Below are positions 11,686-25,082 of a DNA stretch of 64,000 nucleotides, piece by piece (positions within the stretch are counted from its first letter, which is position 1; each line of letters starts with the position of its first letter). Under the pieces are notes generated by a model. That model was not told the origin of the DNA. It made no database searches and saw only the letters and a program-made list of their open reading frames with translations. The translations under genes were made by a program, and so were the position numbers. This DNA comes from Nemophila menziesii (lineage: Eukaryota; Streptophyta; Magnoliopsida; Boraginales; Hydrophyllaceae), in assembly GCA_029959085.1 (NCBI GenBank), contig JARWIR010000002.1, positions 58,768,154-58,832,153 on the forward strand, written 5' to 3'.

Positions 11686-14312
11686 AAAGATATATTAAAA
11701 TATAAAATAAAATCTCCATTACAGTAGGAAATTGGTTATTTCAGTCATGATTTCTAGCTTCATTTAGAACTTGATTTTGTTTTGATTCTTTTAAACCTAT
11801 AAACATCAAAGTTGTGGCCGATTGTGCAGATTGTAAGTTTATCATTTTGCCATGTTTTGTTCTATTTTGCATCATAGCATAATTACAAAACGAAGAGGAA
11901 TTTCTATGAATCAATTAATTTTGAACACAATATATTAACAAGAAAAATATGACATTTTCCAATCACGTTATCATTACCTTGAGAATTATCCTGAAAATAC
12001 ACCCCTATATTCCTTAAGACATCAATTACATATATTGGAACAGAAAGAAAAATCAACTACACTGGTGAAACCATTTTTAACTAACACAGGCTTATTTGCA
12101 TCTTTTGGAAACATAGTGAACTCTTGAATAAAAAATGGGGTGTGTATACTAAAAAGGAGTTTCTCCAGGTAGGAGGAAACTTAAAAAGAAAGATACAAGG
12201 AAACGATTCCACCACGAGCATGTGATATTTGTCTTTCCACTTATATTTATTCCTCTTTCTTTTGCTAAAACAGACAAAAAGCTAAGTTGCTAAATTGATG
12301 CAATTACTAGTGTATCAAATGATTATATGGCTTTTAATCGAATGAATAGCGTCCATTTTTTCACAAATGGGTATATATTGCGACATTTAAGGACACGAGA
12401 CTACTAACTAATTAATATGAAAAATTACACAACCTTTTATAAATTTATTATTTAAACATTCAAGACAAGTAATTTATTTATTTATAATTGAATAGGGGCA
12501 TGCATCTTGTAGCCTAAGTGAATTAAAAGTTTTCAATGTAATAAGGATTACATACATTAGAAAATCCAAGCTAATCTCACAAAGGTTTTGTTTCATTTTT
12601 GGTTTCAGAACCTATAAGAGTTTGTGTAATTCAGACATTTAATATATATATCAATGGAATAATTTGTATATGTTACAATTGAAATATGAAATGACATGAT
12701 CAACAACGTTATATATGTATAATTAATCTCGTTCACTATACTATTTCAATTTCTACAACCCGAAAATCCAGATAAGAAAGAGACACAGGAGACACAAGAA
12801 GTCTTTAGTACATTCCATTTAGAATCATCTACTTGTGGACAAGTAAATATTTCACTCAGGTGTAACGATACTTTGAGAAGAAACAATACTGAGTATGTGA
12901 GCATTCAAACAGTGCTCAAATATGTTGAACAAAACTATTCAAAATCAGAGTAAAGATCTTGATTTATATTCTGGGTTGAAGGAACTATGCGAAAGATTTG
13001 TAAGATTACAGTTACCTTCAAGTTCCACTAGTAGTATAGGGTAAATCCAAAGAAAATATTTTTAAGTGTTGCGGGACCATCTGTAGTTAAAGATGATATA
13101 ACTAACGGCAATGAAAAAATTCGTATATTTATAGTAAATGAAACAGGTATTGAAGAGGAACTTCTGAGATTTATTTACATGAAATAAAGTAACCCAAACA
13201 CACAATTTAGGAATCCTTCTCTTTGAATTGACTCTATCCAGAATTTCCACCTGTCCAAACAACACAGATAGTTCATATACCTTTGCCTAGCATCAACTAA
13301 ATAAAATCAATATTAAATTTATACATAAAACCATACATTAACCACCACCACTCTAAATCAATTAACTCAACAGTAACATAAATGAAAGTAATAGTAACAA
13401 GTAACATTTATCAAGTAAATCTTACCATAAAAAATATGAAACCTCCCTGAAATGGCATGGTCAACGATCTTATTCGATTTGTTTATATCTTCTGTAATAT
13501 TTTTCTTGACATGGCCCGACCTGTATGAAAAACAAGGGATTAATCCCAATTTCATGACGATTATCAATAAATAACACATAAATTTTACAATTCACTTATT
13601 CATGGCTTATTTTCATATTTGCACAATAATAACACATGTTTCAAGTTAAGATGGATATACAGATGTATAGAGAAAAAGGTGTTTTGGGAGGTAAATGTAC
13701 CAACATTTGGCTACTGATGGGATGGCCAAACTTCTTTTGGATAGGAACTATTACTATTGACATTTCAATAGAGTTTTATTTTTGGGTGCCCCTATGGCTC
13801 AGATTTATTTAGGCAAATAAACCACATACACTTTCTTCATTAGTTTTCTGTCAAACAATTTCATTATCAAAAGTAACACATCCTCACTATCTCTTACGTT
13901 TGTTTTCACTTAGGGTTGCGTGAAGATTTAATTTTTAGTTATTAAAAATTAATAATCGAGAATTATAAAAGAAGAAAGGAATAGAAAGATTACCTGATTT
14001 AAAAGCCACTGATTGAAGGAAGGATCGATTTTGGAGAAGATCGTTTATCTTTATGCTGTCCAATGAACCTTTACCCTTCTTTACTTTTTACTTTCTACCA
14101 ATTGGTTAGAGGAATAAGGGAACCAAAGATATATAACGGTGTTATATAGATAAAATGTTGATTGTAAAAAAATAAATACACACCATTTTACATGGGCCGG
14201 CAGTATGCTAATATGACACTTAAAATATAGTCACGTATTTAATTTTTTATTAAAACTCAAACCCGCGCCCTAAAAACTCCCCGCCCACCCTTTGACCCAA
14301 TAGGATTCAAAA

Positions 14313-15906
14313 GTGAAGGACACCCAAGTCCCTAAATTTTTTATATTTGAACACTTAGGTCCCTTAGTTGTTATTTATCTTTTTCCAAGTCCCTTTTTTA
14401 ACTTATATGGTTATATTTAATGGTCAAAACTTTGAATTTATAAAATTCCTACATTTCAAATTATAAACTATTTTAATTGTATTATTTAATTAAGAGAATT
14501 AAGAAATATAATTTATTTTTTGAGACGTATTTTTGAAAATGTTTTTTTATCAAAAATAATATAATAAATTTTAATATTATTTTTTTTTTTATTTTATTTG
14601 TAAGGTGAATGTCTTCACATAATTATTTTATAAAATAACATATGATGAATTTTTTAGATAATATTTGGTATAAATAATACTTTTTAGTTTAAAATATTTT
14701 TTTCTATTTAACTTTTAAGCATTCAACACAAATGTATTATATATTTTTAAGAATCAAAATTACGTTTACATATTAAGAAAAAAGTTGAATGATTATCCAA
14801 GTAAAATTTTCTTTGATCTTTACCTCATTCTACAAAGATAAACATATCAAAAATTCACACATGCATTAAAGTATCACAATATTGTTAAAATTTGCTCATA
14901 TCATGCCAAAATTCTATTCTTTTGCCTAAATTTTTATTCAAAAAACTAACAAAAATATATATTCATTATTTTTTGAATTAGATAAAAAGTATTCCCGACT
15001 ATATGATTACCATACTCACAAGATATCACAAAAATAACAATCACACTAAAATTTAAATATCTACATGTTGAGAAGAGTCTGCCTCATCTAATATGATCTA
15101 ACAAGACATATATTAGCAATGTGGAGGAGGCAACATCTTCTCGACATGGTGGATAATAAATTTATAGTATGAATGTTATTTTTGTCATGTCTTTTGAAAT
15201 TGGTAATCATATGATTGATAATATTGTTTGTCTAATTTAAAAATTGAATATCTTCTTAAAACTTTTGGAAGAAAAAATTAAGCAAAACAATAAGGTTTAC
15301 GTATAAATAAGAGCAAATTTGAACAATCTTGTTATGTTTGATGCATGTGTGAGATTGTTTGTATAATTATCTTTGTAGAATGAGGTAAAATTATAGGAAA
15401 TAATATATCCAACTTCTTTCTCAATATGTAAAAGCAATTCTGATCTTAAAAATATATAATACGTCTGTGTTATATGCTTAAAAGGTAAATAAAAAAATTA
15501 TTTGTATATTACAAAATATTATTTACACCAAATATTATTTAAATTATTTAATCTTTTTCCATTTTACAATTTTATGAATAAAATATACATTCACCTTTCA
15601 AATAAAAAAAGTAGATTTAAAAATTTATTATTTTTTTTTGGTAAAAATATTTAACATAAAATATAAATTATCTTTCTTAATTCTATCAATCAAAGAATAC
15701 AACTAAAAAAATAGGTTAAAAATTACAAGTTTATATCTATACAAGTAGTTAATAAAGCGTACTAAAGGAATTTTAAGAAAATTAAAATTTTATCCATTAA
15801 ATATAATCATCCATGTTAAAAAAGGGACTTGACAATAAATAAAAGAGAAATGAGGGAGCTAAGTGTCCCAATATCAAAAACATAGGGACCTAGATGTCCT
15901 TTTCCC
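14313..15906. mobile_element. Foldback element, copy 3
   Basis: 1,594 bp, flanked by ggattcaaaa at 14303-14312 and 15907-15916. A small deletion in the right arm near 15656 removes the tttgtgtct segment seen in most other copies. Confidence 0.85.
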
Positions 15907-17582
15907 GGATTCAAAAATGTCTTGTTTACTTTTGTTTAGGCCGGACCATGAGTTTGGTTCATCCCAAATATATCATATGTATTATAAATATAAAGTACAT
16001 AGTACTCTTACTCCTTCGATATGGTCTTTTGACCCATCGACTTACTTTCCTTTTATGTTTTGTCTGGCCTCTCCACACCTCAAATCTCACACTCTCTAAC
16101 TATCTCTCTTATTTCTTAGAAAGTAACTGGGTGTTTAATAGCTTGGTTACTGGGTAAGATTGACACGGCTAAGCTTATTATTGATCAAAATCGCCTTTAC
16201 ATGTATATTTTTTACTCAAAACCTTAATATTTGTCAGTACATTGTTTCTTAAGTGCTTGGATCAATTGTATTTGTAAATATGATGGGTTCTTACGTGTTT
16301 TACTCTTTGATTTTGTTTATTTTCATTTGTTTAAATTGCATAGGTTCGTTAATTCCTTTATAAGTTGTGTGGGTTTGTTTATTCTTGAGAAATTAAAAAG
16401 GATAAATTGTTACGTTTTGGGTAATAATGTGGTTAAAACCCGTGAGTAAAATTATGAGATTAAGGGTATATGAATTTATCACAACTCTCATAATCCCACT
16501 CTCTGTTTCATAACCGATGGGGCTTGGTATTGTAATTGGGTTTTTATTGCAATACCATATCATCGTGTATGGAAGTTGGTGTTTCTAAAAAAAATTATCA
16601 CCATTTGGTTGCATTCTGAGGCAATTTCAGTTTATGCTGTTATTTTTATTAATGGTATTTTCAATCTATTAATCTTAAACAAGTGACCAATTTTCTTAAT
16701 ATAGATTTTAAATTCTTTTTGTCAGTTTTTTAATTTAATAATCTCTCTTCTTTAATGATGAATTTCTAGGTTATGATAGCTCTTGCGGAACTATTATGCG
16801 ATCAACTGAAAAAACAAAAACAAAGAGTATAAGTTAGCAGTCATTTAATACAAAGTCCATAGATGATCCTCTCACATTTGTTGATCTCACATTTCTTGAC
16901 ATTTTTTTATCTCACATTTCTTGACATATTTTGATCTCACGTTTCTTGATGAGCCTGACCCACCCGTAAAGGACAATGAATCCTTTATTTATGTTGTTAA
17001 TTGTTATTCATAATATTGATGGGCCTGGAATGCTTCTATTGAACATGTCAATGTAACTATATGTAAGTATTAGTTGGTTAATGACCAAATAGGTAATTTA
17101 TTACTTACAAGTTATATTCACCCAAACTATGTTTGCATATCCTTTTCCCATGATTAATAAAGTTTATTGTATGAGGACATTTTTGTTAAGTTGTCATCTA
17201 TTGGTGTATGATTACTTGTAAGGTTTAAATATAGTTACTTGTCCCTAACTATATAGAGTCAATGAGGATATTAAATGTGCGACCTATTTTAATCCTAATG
17301 ATGAAAATAAAATCTGAGGCATTAATACTAAATGAGTTCTTCTTTTTAGTGTGTAATTGCAAGACAGGACCTTGATTATGTTCTTAAAATTGAAATTTCC
17401 AGCATGAATCGACATCGAGATAGGACATAATCCCTTCATCTTTTCTTTTATTTCGGACAACAAGGAAGTAATATGATATATTTCGAAATCGATATATTAG
17501 ATCAGCGATGTCCACTTGTATCATCCAAAAACCTTCCACAAAATCCGTGCAATTAACATTGACTAGATACCCCATAAACATC

Positions 17583-18073
17583 TTATGTCACTACACACCC
17601 AACCTTTGTATGATTTTTTAATATTTTATATACAAACCAGACCCAATACAGAGGATACCTTACACCATAAAAACTCAGTATTACACCATAAGAGAAGGGT
17701 GTGAAGCCCACCCCTTGTCTATACGAAAGTATCATCACAAGCAAAATGTTGTACCATAAAATTACATCCACTAAGAATCCGAGCACATCTGAGGCCCAAA
17801 AAATCGCACAACCTGTATTCCTTCTCCCTTTGATACCCTTTACCACCCAAGAACTCCATAATAAACAAAGTAAAAAACTAGAGTTATTTTCATAGTAACA
17901 TAAAAAAACAAAATAAAAACTGTAATTAAGTCAATTGCAACAATGATAATAAGATTTTTAGCAAAAATAAACTTTATGAAGACATACCCCAACAAGATAA
18001 TGCTGAAATTTAACTTAATAAAAAAGAAAGAAAGGAGGAAAGAAGAAGAATTAAGAAACATTCCATTATCCAT
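17583..18073 (-). pseudogene. Hydrophobic frame, copy 3 (frameshifted)
   Basis: Split into 17840-18073 and 17583-17846 by a 1-bp change in the A-run near 17872. Both halves match copy 1. Confidence 0.25.
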
Positions 18074-18184
18074 TAACTATAAAAACTCAAATGTACTTGA
18101 CCTTAAAATCCACAATTAGAAGAAAACTCTAGTTGCTTTACCAAGTTCATGAACTATTACAATTCTAATTAACATATTAAAATT

Positions 18185-18364
18185 AAGAAAAATTCTTCCA
18201 TCCAATATTTGATGATCTTACACCAATTATATTCATACACATACCCCATGTTTTAAACTTACAAAAGTTAATTTATTAATTTAATGACATGTGTTTTGTT
18301 ATAAAAATCAATGTCTACGATATAAATATTTGACCATCCCTTATTGGATGGAAGTCTTTCTTAC
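18185..18364. mobile_element. MITE resident in unit, copy 3
   Basis: Orthologous insertion at the same site; both ends are present. Confidence 0.75.
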
Positions 18365-21016
18365 AAAGATATATTAAAATATAAAATAAAATCTCCATTA
18401 CAGTAGGAAATTGGTTATTTCAGTCATGATTTCTAGCTTCATTTAGAACTTGATTTTGTTTTGATTCTTTTAAACCTATAAACATAAAAGTTGTGGACGA
18501 TTGTGCAGATTGTAAGTTTATCGTTTTGCCATGTTTTGTTCTATTTTGCATCATAGCATAATTACAAAACAAAGAGGAATTTCTAAGAATCAATTAATTT
18601 TGAACACAATATATTAACAAAAAAAATATGACATTTTCCAATCACGTTATCATTAACTTGAGAATTATCCTGAAAATACACCCCTATATTCCTTAAGACA
18701 TCAATTACATATATTGGAACAGAAAGAAAAATCAACTACATATCTGCCCCTCGGACAACTAGTGAAACAATTTTTAACTAACACAGGCTTATTTGCATCT
18801 TTTGGACACATATTGAACTCTTGAATAAAAAATGGGGTGTGTATGCTAAAAAGGAGTTTCTCCAGGTAGGAGGAAACTTAAAAAGAAAGATACAAGAAAA
18901 CGATTCCACCACGAGCATGTGATATTTGTCTTTCCACTTATATTTATTCCTCTTTCTTTTGCTAAAACAGATAAAAAGCTAAGTTGCTAAATTGATGCAA
19001 TTACTAGTGTATCAAATAATTATATGGCTTTTAATCGAACGAATAGCGTCCATTTTTTCACAAATGGGTATATATTGCGACATTTAAGGACACGAGACTA
19101 CTAACTAATTAATATGAAAAATAACACAACCTTTTATAAATTTATTATTTAAACATTCAAGACAAGTAATTTGTTTATTTATAATTGAATAGGGGCATGC
19201 ATCTTGTAGCATAAGTGAATTAAAAGTTTTCAATGTAATAAGGATTACATACATTAGAAAATCCAAGCTAATCTCACAAAGGTTTTGTTTCATTTTTGGT
19301 TTCAGAACCTATAAGAGTTTGTGTAATTTAGACATTTAATATATATATATCAATGGAATAATTTGTATATGTTACAATTGAAATATAAAATGACATGATC
19401 AACAACGTTATATATGTATAATTAGTCTCGTTCACTATACTATTTCAATTTCTACAACCCAAAAATCCAGATAAGAAAGAGACACAGGAGACACAAGAAG
19501 TCTTTAGTACTTTCCATTTAGAATCATCTACTTGTGGAGAAGTAAATATTTCACTCAGGTGTAACGATACTTTGAGAAGAAACAATACTGAGTATGTGAG
19601 CATTCATACAGTGCTCAAATATGTTGAACAAAACTATTCAAAATCAGAGTAAAGATCTTGATTTATCTTCTGGGTTGAAGGAACTATGCGAAAGATTTGT
19701 AAGATTACAGTTACCTTCAAGTTCCACTAGTAGTACAGGGTAAATCCAAAGAAAATATTTTTAAGTGTTGCGGGCCCATCTGTAGTTAAAGATGATATAA
19801 CTATCGGCAATGAAAAAATTCGTATATCTATAGTAAATGAAACAGGTATTGAAGAGGAACTTCCGAGATTTATTTACATGAAATGAATTAACCCAAACAC
19901 ACAATTTAGGAATCCTTCTCTTTGAATTGACTCTATCCAGAATTTCCACCTGTCCAAACAACATAGATAGTTCATATACCTTTGCCTAGCATCAACTAAA
20001 TAAAATCAATATTAAATTTATACATAAAACCATACATTAACCACCACCGCTCTAAATCAATTAACCAATTAACTGAACAGTAACATAAATGAAAGTAATA
20101 GTAACAAGTAACATTTATCAAGTAAATCTTACCATAAAAAATATGAAACCTCCCTGAAATGGCATGGTCAACGATCTTATTCGATTTGTTTATATCTTCT
20201 GTAATATTTTTCTTGACATGGCCCGACCTGTATGAAAAACAAGGGATTAATCCCAATTTCATGTCGATTATCAATAAATAACACATAAATTTTACAATTC
20301 ACTTATTCATGGCTTATTTTCATATCTGCACAATAATAACACATGTTTCAAGTTAAGATGGATATACAGATGTATAGAGAAAAAGGTGTTTTGGGAGGTA
20401 AATGTACCAACATTTGGCTACTGATGGGATGACCAAACTTCTTTTGGATAGGAACTATTACTATTGACATTTCAATAGAGTTTTATTTTTAGGTGCCCCT
20501 ATGGCTCAGATTTATTTAGGCAAATCAACCACATACACTTTCTTCATTAGTTTTCTGTCAAACAATTTCATTATCAAAAGTAACACATCCTCACTATCTC
20601 TTATGTTTGTTTTCACTTAGGGTTGCGTGAAGATTCAATTTTTAATTATTACAAATTAATAATCGAGAATTATAAAAGAAGAAAGGAATCGAAAGATTAC
20701 CTGATTTAAAAGCCACTGATTGAAGGAAGGATCGATTTTGGAGAAGATCGTTTATCTTTATGCTGTCCAATGAACCTTTACCCTTCTTTACTTTTTACTT
20801 TCTACCAATTGACCAGAGGAATAAGGGAACCAAAGATAGATAACGGTGTTTTATAGATAAAATGTTGATTGTAAAAAAATAAATACACACCATTTTACAT
20901 GGGCCGGCAGTATGCTAATATAACACTTAAAATATAGTCATGTATTTAATTTATTATTAAAACTCAAACCCGCGCCCTAACTCCCTGCCCACCCTTTGAC
21001 CCAATAGGATTCAAAA

Positions 21017-22624
21017 GTGAAGGACACCCAAGTCCATAAATTTTTTATATTGGAACACTTAGGTCCCTTAGTTCTTATTTATCTTTTTCCAAGTCCCTTT
21101 TTTAACTTATACAGTTATATTTAATGGTCAAAACTTTGACTTTTTAAAATACCTACATTTCAAATTATAAACTATTTTAATTGTATTATTTAATTAAGAG
21201 AATTAAGAAATATAATTTATTTTTTGAGACGTATTTTTGAAAATGTTTTTTTTATCAAAAATAATATAGTAAATTTTAATATTATTTTTTTTAATTTTTT
21301 TTATTTTATTTGTAAGGTGAATGTCTTCACATAATTATTTTATAAAATAAAATATGATGAATTTTTTAGATAATATTTGGTATAAATAATACTTTTTAGT
21401 TTAAAATATTTTTTTCTATTTAACTTTTAAGCATTTAATACAAATGTATTATATATTTTTAAGAATCAAAATTAAGTTTACATATTAAGAAAAAAGTTGA
21501 ATGATTATCCAAGTAAAATTTTCTTTGATCTTTACCTCATTCTACAAAGATAAACATATCAAAAATTCACACATGCATTAAAGTATCACAATATTGTTAA
21601 AATTTGCTCATATCATGCCAAAATTCTATTCTTTTGCCTAAATTTTTATTCAAAAAACTAACAAAAATATATTCATTATTTTTTTAATTAGATAAAAAGT
21701 ATTCCCGACTATATGATTACCATTCTCACAAGATATCACAAAAATAACAATCACACTAAAATTTAAATATCTACATGTTGAGAAGAGTCTGCCTCATCTA
21801 CTATGATCTAACAAGACATATATTAGCAATGTGGAGGAGGCAACATCTTCTCGACATGGTGGATAATAAATATATAGTATGAATGTTATTTTTGTCATGT
21901 CTTTTGAAATTGGTAATCATATGATTGATAATATTGTTTGTCTAATTTAAAAATTGAATATCTTCTTAAAACATTTGGAAGAAAAAATTAAGCAAAACAA
22001 TAAGGTTTACGTATAAATAAGAGAAAATTTGAACAATCTTGTTATGTTTAATGCATGTGTGAGATTGTTTGTATAATTGTCTTTGTAGAATGAGGTAAAA
22101 TTATAGGAAATAATATATCCAACTTCTTTCTCAATATGTAAACGCAATTCTGATCTTAAAAATATATAATACGTCTGTGTTGAATGCTTAAAAGGTAAAA
22201 AAAAAGTTATTTGTATATTACAAAATATTATTTACACCAAATATTATTTAAATTATTTAATCTTTTTCCATTTTATGATTTTATGAATAAAAAATACATT
22301 CACCTTTCAAATAAAAAAAGTAGATTTTAAAATTTATTATTTTTTTTGGTAAAAATATATAACATATTATGTGTCTAAAAATATAAATTATATTTCTTAA
22401 TTCTATCAATCAAAGAATACAACTAAAAAAATAGGTTAAAAATTACAAGTTTATATCTATACAAGTAGTTAATAAAACGTACGAAAAATTTTAAGAAAAT
22501 TAAAATTTTATCCATTAAATATAATCATCCATGTTAAAAAAGGGACTTGACAATAAATAAAAAAGAAATGAGGGAGCTAAGTGTCCCAATATCAAAAACA
22601 TAGGGACCTAGATGTCCTTTTCCC
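21017..22624. mobile_element. Foldback element, copy 4
   Basis: 1,608 bp, flanked by ggattcaaaa at 21007-21016 and 22625-22634. The left arm resembles that of copy 2. Confidence 0.85.
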
Positions 22625-24299
22625 GGATTCAAAAATGTCTTGTTTTCTTTTGTTAGGCCGGATCATGGGTTTGGTTCAGCCCAAATATATCATATGTATT
22701 ATAAATGTAAAGTACATAGTACTCTTACTCCTTCGATATGGTCTTTTGACCCATCGACTTACTTTCCTTTTATGTTTTGTCTGGCCTCTCCACACCTCAA
22801 ATCTCACACTCTCTAACTATCTCTCTTATTTCTTAGAAAGTAACTGGGTGTTTAATAGCTTGGTTACTGGGTAAGATTGGCACGGCTAAGCTTATTATTG
22901 ATCAAAATCTCCTTTACATGTATATTTTTTACTCAAAACCTTAATATTTGTCAGTACATTGTTTCTTAAGTGCTTGGATCAATAGTATTTGTAAATATGA
23001 TGGGTTCTTACGTATTTTACTCTTTGATTTTGTTTATTTTCATTTGTTTAAATTGCATAGGTTCGTTAATTCCTTTATAAGTTGTGTGGGTTTTTTATTC
23101 TTGAGAAATTAAAAAGGATAAATTGTTACGTTTTGGGTAATAATGTGGTTAAACCCCGTGTGTAAAATTATGAGATTAAGGGTATATGAGTTTATCACAA
23201 CTCTCACAATCCCACTCTCTGTTTCATAACCGATGGGGCTTGGTATTGTAATTGCGTTTTTATTGCAATACCATATCATCGTGTATGGAAGTTGGTGTTT
23301 CTAAAAAAAATTATCACCATTTGGTTGCATTCTGAGGCAATTTCAGTTTATGCAGTTATTTTTATTAATGGTATTTTCAATCTATTAATCTTAAACAAGT
23401 GACCAATTTTCTTAATATAGTTTTTAAATTCTTTTTGTCAGTTTTTAAATTTAATAATCTCTCTTCTTTAATGATGAATTTCTAGGTTATGATAGCTCTT
23501 GCGGAACTATTATGCGATCAACTGAAAAAACAAAAACAAAGAGTATAAGTTAGCAGTCATTTAATACAAAGTCCATAGATGATCCTCTCACATTTGTTGA
23601 TCTCACAATTCTTGACATTTTTTGATCTCACATTTCTTGACATTTTTTGATCTCACATTTCTTGATGAGCCTGACCCACCCGTAAAGGACAATGAATCCT
23701 TTATTTATGTTGTTAATTGTTATTCATAATATTGATGGGCCTGGAATGCTTCTATTGAACATGTCCATGTAACTATATGTAAGTATTAGTTGGTTAATGA
23801 ACAAATAGGTAATTTATTACTTACAAGTTAAATTCACCCAAACTATGTTTGCATATCCATTTCCCATGATTAATAAAGTTTATTGTATGAGGAAATTTTT
23901 GTTAAGTTGTCATCTATTGGTGTATGAATACTTGTAAGGTTTAAATATAGTTACTTGTCCCTAACTATATAGAGTCAATGAAGATATTAAATGTGCGACC
24001 TATTTTAATCCTAATGATGAAAATAAAATCTGAGGCATTAATACTAAATGAGTTCTTCTTTTTAGTGTGTAATTGAAAGACAGGACCTTGATTATGTTCT
24101 TAAAATTGAAATTTCCAGCATGAATCGACATCGAGATAGGACATAATCCCTTCATCTTTTCTTTTATTTCGGACAACAAGGAAGTAAAATGATATATTTC
24201 GAAATCGATATGTTAGATCAGCGATGTCCACTTGTATCATCCAAAAAACTTCCACAAAATCCGTGCAATTAATATTGACTAGATACCCCCATAAACATC

Positions 24300-24791
24300 T
24301 TATGTCACTACACACTCAACCTTTGTATGATTTTTTAATATTTTATATACAAACCAGACCCAATATAGAGGATACCTTACACCATAAAAACTAAGTATTA
24401 CACCATAAAAGAAGGGTGAGAAACCCACCCCTTGTCTATACGAAAGTATCATCACAAGCAAAATGTTGTACCATAAAATTACATCCACTAAGAATCCGAG
24501 CACATCTGAGGCCCGAAAAATCGCACAACCTGTATTCTTTCTCCCTTTGATACCCTTTACCACCCAAGAACTCCATAATAAACAAAGTAAAAAAAACTAG
24601 AGTTATTTTCATAGTAACATAAAAAACAAAATAAAAACTGTAATTAAGTCAATTACAACAATTATAATAAGATTTTTAGCAAAAATAAACTTTATGAAGA
24701 CATACCCCAACAAGATAATGCTGAAATTAAACTTAATAAAAAAGAAAGAAAGGAGGAAAGAAGAAGAGTTAAGAAACATTCCATTATCCAT
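24300..24791 (-). pseudogene. Hydrophobic frame, copy 4 (frameshifted)
   Basis: Split into 24609-24791 and 24300-24563 by length changes in A-runs near 24590 and 24620. Confidence 0.25.
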
Positions 24792-24902
24792 TAACTATAA
24801 AAACTCAAATGTACTTGACCTTAAAATCCACAATTAGAAGAAAACTCTAGTTGCTTTACCAAGTTCATGAATTATTACAATTCTAATTAACATATTAAAA
24901 TT

Positions 24903-25082
24903 AAGAAAAATTCTTTCATCTAATATTTGATGATCCTACACCAATTATATTCATACACATACCCCATGTTTTAAACTTACAAAAGTTAATTTATTAATTT
25001 AATGACATGTGTTTTGTTTTAAAAATCAATGGCTACGATATAAATATTTGACCATCCCTTATTGGATGGAAGTCTTTCTTAC
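24903..25082. mobile_element. MITE resident in unit, copy 4
   Basis: Orthologous insertion; the left terminus has two changes (ttctttcatctaat). Confidence 0.75.

Larger units (their letters stand above)
6691..13374. repeat. Tandem repeat unit, copy 2 (6,684 bp)
   Basis: Complete and collinear with copy 1. It lacks 10 bp in the candidate minus-strand exon at about 6782, a variant shared only with copy 5. Its left foldback arm and its distal end share variants with copy 4, while the right foldback arm and plus-strand leader share variants with copy 3 (tgagtttggttcatccc at about 9268 and 15948). This copy is therefore a mosaic. Confidence 0.97.
13375..20081. repeat. Tandem repeat unit, copy 3 (6,707 bp)
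   Basis: Complete. The foldback is slightly shorter (1,594 bp) because of small deletions, including one near 15656 in the right arm. The minus-strand TATA motif is changed from ttttatag to the variant ttatatag at about 14142. The end of the unit has an 8-bp duplication (caattaac) at about 20058. Confidence 0.97.

Noticed and set aside
19105..19293. 62-residue minus-strand frame found in several units
   Set aside because: No recognisable domain, no promoter or splice context fitting it, and it is lost by single changes in other copies. Treated as chance or relic.
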